From Nelumbo lutea (Eukaryota; Streptophyta; Magnoliopsida; Proteales; Nelumbonaceae), in NCBI GenBank assembly GCA_022828595.1, contig JAKGHH010000003.1, positions 101,951,583 to 102,015,582 of the forward strand: a stretch of 64,000 nt of DNA, read 5' to 3'. Position numbers and translations under genes: made by a program. The notes under the pieces were generated by a model that saw nothing but the letters and a program-made list of their open reading frames with translations, was not told the origin of the DNA and ran no database searches. Below are positions 58,301 through 64,000 of this stretch, piece after piece (the first letter of the stretch is position 1; each line of letters begins with the position of its first letter).

Positions 58301-59014
58301 TCTCTTCACTAATTCAAGATCCTTTTTAGAGCCCTAACATCTTGAACCCCCCTGAACTCACGTAAAATAAAATTATCATCTATAAACTGAAATGAGATAC
58401 AACTTGGCTTTCCCTCCCTATTCTAAAACCTCTAGAGATATTTCTTTCATCCGCTCTCTTTAAAAGTTTATTTGAAACCTCTGCCATTAACATAGAACAA
58501 CATTGGTGATAATGGGTTCTCCCTATCTTAAACCCCTCGAATCCTTAAAGAAATCTTCTGGGGAGCCATAGGTCAAGATCGAAAAATGAATTATCCTCAA
58601 ACACCCCATCATCCACCTGATCCACCTATGTGCCAAAACCCATTTTTGGCCATCACCTACTATAGGAAATTCCAATCCACGTGATAATAGGCCTTTTGAA
58701 ATCTAATTTGAACACAAACCTTTCTTTCCTGATTTTTGAAAATCCTCCATTGCCCATTAAGCTATTAGGGTCTGGTCCAAAATCTACCTATTCCTAATGA
58801 AAGCTATTTTGTACAGGCTTGTAGTGAGGCTAATATTGTAGAGGCAGCTTCCACACATTTCAGATCATGACGCAAAGGTTGCATTCATTCCTTACTTTTC
58901 CCCCTTAAATAGAGCTCACCAATCACTTTTTCCAGATCCTTATAATCCCAACACTCATGATAAAAGGCCATAGTGGAACCGTCCAGACTAGGTCCTTATC
59001 ACTACTCATACCCC
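55317..59014 (-). mobile_element. L1-type LINE (copy B), 5'-incomplete, split by a solo LTR
   Basis: On the minus strand, the RT region starts near 58990 (LDGSTMAFYHECWDY). The RT thumb reads KGGRVTLIKSMLSNLLIYFL (58105-57900). Past the solo LTR come a zinc-binding RT-associated segment (56819-56325, PPKVKIFCWEVVNQ) and an RNase H domain (55880-55557, RAELLALIQGL..VEGDCQMV). The element ends in an A-run at 55323-55317. Numerous stops. It lies directly next to copy A, whose tail ends at 59015, so copy A probably inserted into copy B's RT region. Confidence 0.8.
56896..57909 (-). mobile_element. Solo LTR related to the 42815 retrotransposon family
   Basis: On the minus strand it begins TGATGAGGGCGGATTTGGCC and ends CGGTTACATCA, the same termini as the 42.8 kb element. 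It shares the R/U5 body (CATCGGAG.., TTCAGTTC..AGGTCCCTCA). A TATATAAAG box lies at about 57316-57324. U3 contains about eight units of a repeat of about 36 bp (GGCTGACCAGGTG..GAGCTGCCTGTGAGGTG, 57535-57820). It interrupts copy B of the LINE. No matching 5 bp duplication (GCTAC / CATAC). Confidence 0.82.
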
Positions 59015-62000
59015 TTTTTTTTATGAGGTAAAGAAAAAAGATTCATTAATAGAGAATTAATGCAATTACAAGCTTCCCATGGAGAGGCACGAGCTGCGTC
59101 CTCTCCTAATAGCAGGAAGAAAGGACAAAGGAAAACAGATAACAGAAAACAGAAAACAGGAAGCAGATTCAATCTACAATTGAAGCCCAATATAATCTTT
59201 CCCTGTTTACCCCTTGCTTTGCAAGGCCATCAGCCATAGTAGTTTGCAGATCTCCCCACCATTGTATTCTCACTTAAAACACCACACTATAGAGTCCGGG
59301 TTTTTGTAGCCATCCCGCTACCACCTTGGAGTCCCCTTCTATTATCAGATGTTCCACACCTATTTGCAAAGCTAGCTGTACTCCTTGGATAGCAGCAGCA
59401 AGTTCCGCCCTAATGGAGTTTCCAGCTCCTATTGGCCCTGAGTAGATAAGAACCACATTCCTAGCCTCATTCCTCAGTATCCCTCCCACCCTTGACGGAC
59501 CTGGATTTCCAAGACTACTTCCATCGAAGTTCAGCTTCAAAAAATTCTCAGGAGGGGGTTCCCAAGTCAGACTCACTTTAGTCTTTCTAGATTAACAATT
59601 AGCCACTGCTAACCAATTCCTCCAAATATCACTAAATGAGAAAAGATGAAATAAGTCCATTGATTTTAGCCATATGATCACCCTATTTAGAATGCAGTCC
59701 TTCATCTCTTCTAAGTTTCTCTCCTTCTCTTGGAAAGTTCTGGTATTCCTTTCTTCCCACACGGACCAAAGCAGCGCTGCTCTTGCACACCTCCACATAA
59801 TTCTTCCTCTTCTGTGCTGCCAAGGGAGGAAAGCAGGATAAAAAATCAAGCTTGCATCTGCTGGCCTAACCAACCTGCGCCCAAACAATGAGACGAGCCA
59901 CTCCCATAACTTTGCAGTAAATGAACAGGAAATTAGTAGATGGTTACAGTCCTCACCATGTGACTTGCAAAGTTTACACCTAGAAGGTGAAAGACAAAGA
60001 TAAGGTCTTCTCTTTTATAGAATGTCTAAGGTGTTTATTTTCCCATAATGCACTTCCCAACAAAAAACCATAACCTTAGGGGGAACAGGCCTACACCAGT
60101 TTTCCTTAAAAGGGAAAAGTCGAGTGGGGTTAGATTGAGTAATGGATTTAAAGAAAGAAGCGCAACAGAAGGATCCGTTTGGCTTGGGTGTCCAGATCCG
60201 TTTGTCGGGTTCAAAAGGGTCCAATCACACTGTATCAAGTAGGCTTAGCAGATTTGTTAGGGACACAATTTCCTCTTCCCTTAGGTCTCTATGAAACCCA
60301 AAATTCCAATTCGATGTTAATGGATTATTCATAAAGTAGCAAAACTTTGAGACAACCTCCTTTTTGTGTCCTCCCAAAAAAGAACAGAGTTACCATTACA
60401 AACATCATACCTGACAAAACTGAGAAACTGAGGAAGGATGCCATGAATAGCTTTCCAAGGAGTTGCCAAGGTTGTCTACCGTGATACTCTAGCATCCCAC
60501 CCATTATCAGAGCGACCATGAATACTACCCACCACCTCATGCCAGAGCCTCTCTCCCTCCACTGGCCACCTCCACAGCCACTTCCTAGTAGTGCTTTATT
60601 CTTTTTAATCAAAATCCCTAACCTCAATCCCCCTCCTCTTTATTCCGGCATACAATCTCCCTTTTTATCAAGTGATCCTTCTTACCTTCTCCTGACTCCA
60701 GAGGAAATCTCTAATCACCTTCTCTATCTTCCTAGCTTCCCTAGGTGTATCCTAAACACAGATAGGAAATAGGTTGGTAGGTTAGCTAATGTGGCTCTTA
60801 TCAACGTGATTCTTCCCCCCAAAGAAATATAGTTTTTCCTCTAAGAAGTCAATTTCTTTTGAAACCTCTCCACCACTGGACATCAAAAACTACTTTCCCT
60901 AGGGTTTGCCCCTGACGGAAGCCCCAAGTAGGTCATAGGCCATGACGAAATAGAACACCCTAAGCTTCTTGCTATAGCCTCCACCTGACTGTCCTCCAAG
61001 TTAACCCCAGCTACACAACTCTTCCCAAAGTTGACACTCATATTTGACACCTCTCAAAATTCCTAACCAGATCCTTGAGATTTCTCACCTTCTCAATATC
61101 GTCCCCTTCACAGAAAATCAAATATCATCTGCAAATTGGAGATGGGTGACCGAAATACCATCCCTACCTATCCTCCACCCTTTAATCATTTCTTCCCTAT
61201 CAGCCTTTGAGATCATTCTACTAAGCACCTCTGCTATTAAAGTATAGAGGAAGGGTGATAGCGGGTCCCCTTGTCTGATACCTCTACAAGTTGGGAAAAA
61301 GTCCTTCACCACTCCATTAACTAGGACAGAGTAATGGCATGAACTCACACATCCAAAAATCCAACTGCACCATTTATTCCCGAAGCCACAATTTCTCATT
61401 ACTTGTACCAAGAAGTGCCAATCCACTAAGTCATAGGCCTTCTCTAGATCCAACTTACAAACAAAGCCTCTTCTTTTGGATCTCCTCATATCCTCCACAC
61501 ATTCACTAGCAACTAGGATCTGATCTATTATTTGGCTTCCTTGAACAAATGCCCCTTGGGCTTGGCTTATTAGGATGGAAGAGCTACTTTCAGCCTCAAA
61601 GACAACACCTTAGCATATTTTGTTAGTGCTAAATTACCAAACTAATTGGCCTGTAATCCTTAAGGGTGGATAGCATCTGATTTCTTGGGGACTAAGGCCA
61701 AAAAAGTGGCGTTGACTCCCGGGCTTACTATATGAGTCTTCTACGAATTCCTCAACAGCGTCACATAAATCCTCTTTCAAAATGTCCCAACAATCTTGGT
61801 AGAAAGCCATAGTAAAACCATCCAAACCTGGCGCCTTAGATCTATCCATCATGAACGCTACCCTCCTGATCTCCTCTACTTCAATGTTCCTTTCTAACCA
61901 CCTTGCTTTCTCTCCCATCTTACCTCGGCCATTCCAATCCTTCTATAGGCACCCTCTCATTCAATGTCCTTCTAAAGATAGCTTTAAAATGGTCTACAAA

Positions 62001-64000
62001 GGTTCCAACTATCTCCTCTTGATTGGTAATTACCTGCCCTTCTACCTCTAATCTATCCACTAAGTTCTTCCTCCTTCTACCATTTGCCAACTCATGAAAG
62101 AATCTAGTATTCCCATCTCCCTCCTTAATCCACTTATGCCTTGACTTCTGCCTCCAACAGATCTCTTCTCTGAGTAGAACATCTTCTAGGTCCTTATTTA
62201 ATTGCCTTCTTGATTCTCTATCCTTCTCACTCAACAATCCTTGGGCTTCCCTCTCATCCAGCTCTTCATTTTGTATGAATAAGTTCAACATTTGTTCCTC
62301 TACCCTACCAAAGTGATCTTTATTCCACTCCTTCAACTTGACTCTTAGTCTCTTCAGCTTCTAATGGATTTTGATTCCTTTCCACTTTATTCCCCTTAAC
62401 TCCTCATTCTAGCAATCCTTCACTATGTTTCCAAATTCTGGATGAGTTAACCACATATTCTCAAATCTAAATGGTTTTGGTCCACTAATTAGGGATTCCA
62501 CACCAATCTTGATGGGGCAGTCGTCTGATGTAACCCTAGGCAAGGCTCTAGAAACCAGATTTCCCCAATAGTTTTCCCATTCTAGATTGAATAAATACCT
62601 ATCCAACTTTGAACAAAGAGGATTATCTTGAAAATTGGACCAGGTGAGTCTAGCTTGCATTAACGGAATTTCTTTTAGCTCACAATCTTCTATAAATCCG
62701 TTAAATTTCCTCATGCTTGTTGTGATTGATTGTACAAGATTACTAGATTCCTTTGAATATCTTGTGACATTAAAATCCCCTCCAAAACACCAAGGCCCAT
62801 CCCATAAACCTCGAATTGCGTACAATTCCTCCCAAAATTCATTCATTTCTCTGTAGGTATTAGGGCCATACACATTAGTAAGCACCCAACAAAATCCATC
62901 CTCCACATTCTTGAATTTAATGGAGACAGAGTATCTACCTACTAACTCCTCCACCGCTTCCATTGCCTCATTCTTCCAGATGGTGACAATTCCTCCAGAT
63001 GCTCCCCAAGAGGGAGCCAAGGACCAACTAACACCCCTAGTCCTCCAATAGCTTCTTATCCACCTTCCGTCTAGCTCAGAGAGCTTCGTCTCTTGCACCA
63101 TAACAATATCGGGCTTCTCTCTTGTTAATAAATCCTTTATTACCCTCCTTTTTCTCGCACTTCCCAATCCTCTCACATTCCAGCTGATAATTCTCATGGA
63201 TAAACTTGCAAAATAGTCCCTCCTGAATTCGACTCCTTACCTAGAGTTCTTCCTCCTCTCTCCCCTTCCGCTAAACTCAAGGTCAGCCTCGATGTCAGAT
63301 ATTAGCCTTTGCACCTCAGTTCTTTTCTTCTTCTTATACTCCTTTTTCTTCTCTTTTCCTTCCTCAGGTTTCCTATGGTAAGTTTTAATTTTGTCATTCC
63401 CCACCCCTAGGTCAACCTTTTGATAACTTCTTCCTGTTTTAGGGTTCAATTCTGTCCTCTCAACATCATTAATTACGCCACGCTCTCCTTCCTCACTAGG
63501 CAAACCCTTTTTCTAATGACTCTCTTCCAAGAAACCTACCTTCATTCTAATTGCCTCAACTTCCGTACAAAACAGCTTCCAAATTCTCTCCACCTCCTCC
63601 CCCACACCCGCACACGGAACCGTCTCTTCTTAAGTTCATGATTTCCACCAGCACCTTCACCCCTTTCGATACCATATCTGCTCCTTCTGGGTAAGATATT
63701 AGAGTATCTGCAACAGGCCGAAGACTCAGATCAATAGCAAATACCGAATGGACACCCTTACCTGATTGCTGAGGAGGATATAGGAGCAAACAAGGCTTGT
63801 GTCTGCGAAATTACTGGTAGTGCCCCGTCCACTCCCTTTAGTTGGCAGTTGCAGTGAAGTGGTTAAGGTTAATATTTCACCTTTGTTCAATCTTACCATC
63901 GGAGAAGCCTGTTCCTTCTCCTTCCTTCCTAGCCTATCTTCACAGATCATTGGTGAGTCTTGTGACTTTGTACTAATTCCGTTTATGGTCTGAGAGGTTG
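59015..64000 (-). mobile_element. L1-type LINE (copy A), nearly full, runs off the window
   Basis: Minus strand. ORF1-like region beyond 63237 (basic, no clear zinc knuckle inside the window). Endonuclease 63197-62409 with SWNVRGLG, VQETKL, GGDFN and SDDCPI (the catalytic His of the usual SDH is Asp). Linker 62400-61920, with two TAG stops where Trp and Gln are expected. RT 61918-61118 with DRSKAPGLDGF, KLDLEKAYD, GIRQGDPLSPFLY and the FADD box. RT C-terminus, degraded. Zinc-binding segment 60224-60015. RNase H 59576-59274 with the D..E..D set (NFDGSS, RAELAA, EGDSK). A-run at 59022-59015. Fragmented by stops and shifts, so inactive. Confidence 0.88.

Overview
This is a 64 kb piece of a flowering-plant nuclear genome. 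The evidence is split genes with GT-AG introns, plant-specific families (CASP-like membrane proteins, a phytyl ester synthase-type acyltransferase, starch synthase II, a CYP71-clan P450 remnant) and a dense plant repeat load (hAT, Mutator-like, PIF/Harbinger and CACTA-type elements, a tRNA-type SINE, RTE and L1 LINEs, Tat-like Gypsy LTRs). The species cannot be fixed from the sequence. Coordinates and splice sites below were read by eye.

Only three genes look real. (1) An intact two-exon CASPL1-type gene lies on the minus strand (8550 to 7024). (2) A three-exon CASPL1-type gene lies on the plus strand (34361 to 35610). All of its splice sites and catalogue features are intact except for one extra A near 34523 that shifts the frame. 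(3) The first two exons of a plastid phytyl ester synthase / diacylglycerol acyltransferase-like gene lie at 51447-52181 on the plus strand. Its second intron runs to the window end or beyond, at least 11.8 kb, and is packed with LINEs that all point against the gene. Gene remnants are a frameshifted starch synthase II piece at the left edge and a broken cytochrome P450 piece at 49252-49632, the latter carried inside a terminal-inverted-repeat element.

The rest is layered mobile DNA. Many elements can be bounded exactly because target-site duplications survive: 8 bp for hAT-type elements (14798-15801, 21655-21929, 29938-30250, 33636-33913, 13706-14189, 53321-54037 and others), 9 bp for Mutator-like hairpins (500-652, 4935-5105, 16225-16721, 28572-28739), TTA/TAA for PIF/Harbinger MITEs, 12 bp for a SINE (26006-26163) and 5 bp for a complete non-autonomous LTR retrotransposon (42815-46913, TSD GGACC).

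Layout. 0-1.5 kb: starch synthase pseudogene and a MITE. 1.5-3.6 kb: nested TIR elements. 3.6-7 kb: MITE clusters. 7-8.7 kb: CASPL gene 1. 8.7-34 kb: intergenic repeats, mostly nested hAT, Mutator-like and Tourist elements, one solo LTR and one SINE. 34.2-35.7 kb: CASPL gene 2 (frameshifted). 36-42.6 kb: AT-rich DNA with MITEs. 42.6-47.2 kb: LTR retrotransposon sitting in one copy of a tandem duplication. 47.2-50.4 kb: hAT elements, one holding the P450-carrying TIR element. 50.4-51.4 kb: GC-richer gene-like DNA upstream of the acyltransferase gene. 51.4-64 kb: acyltransferase exons 1-2 followed by the LINE-filled intron.
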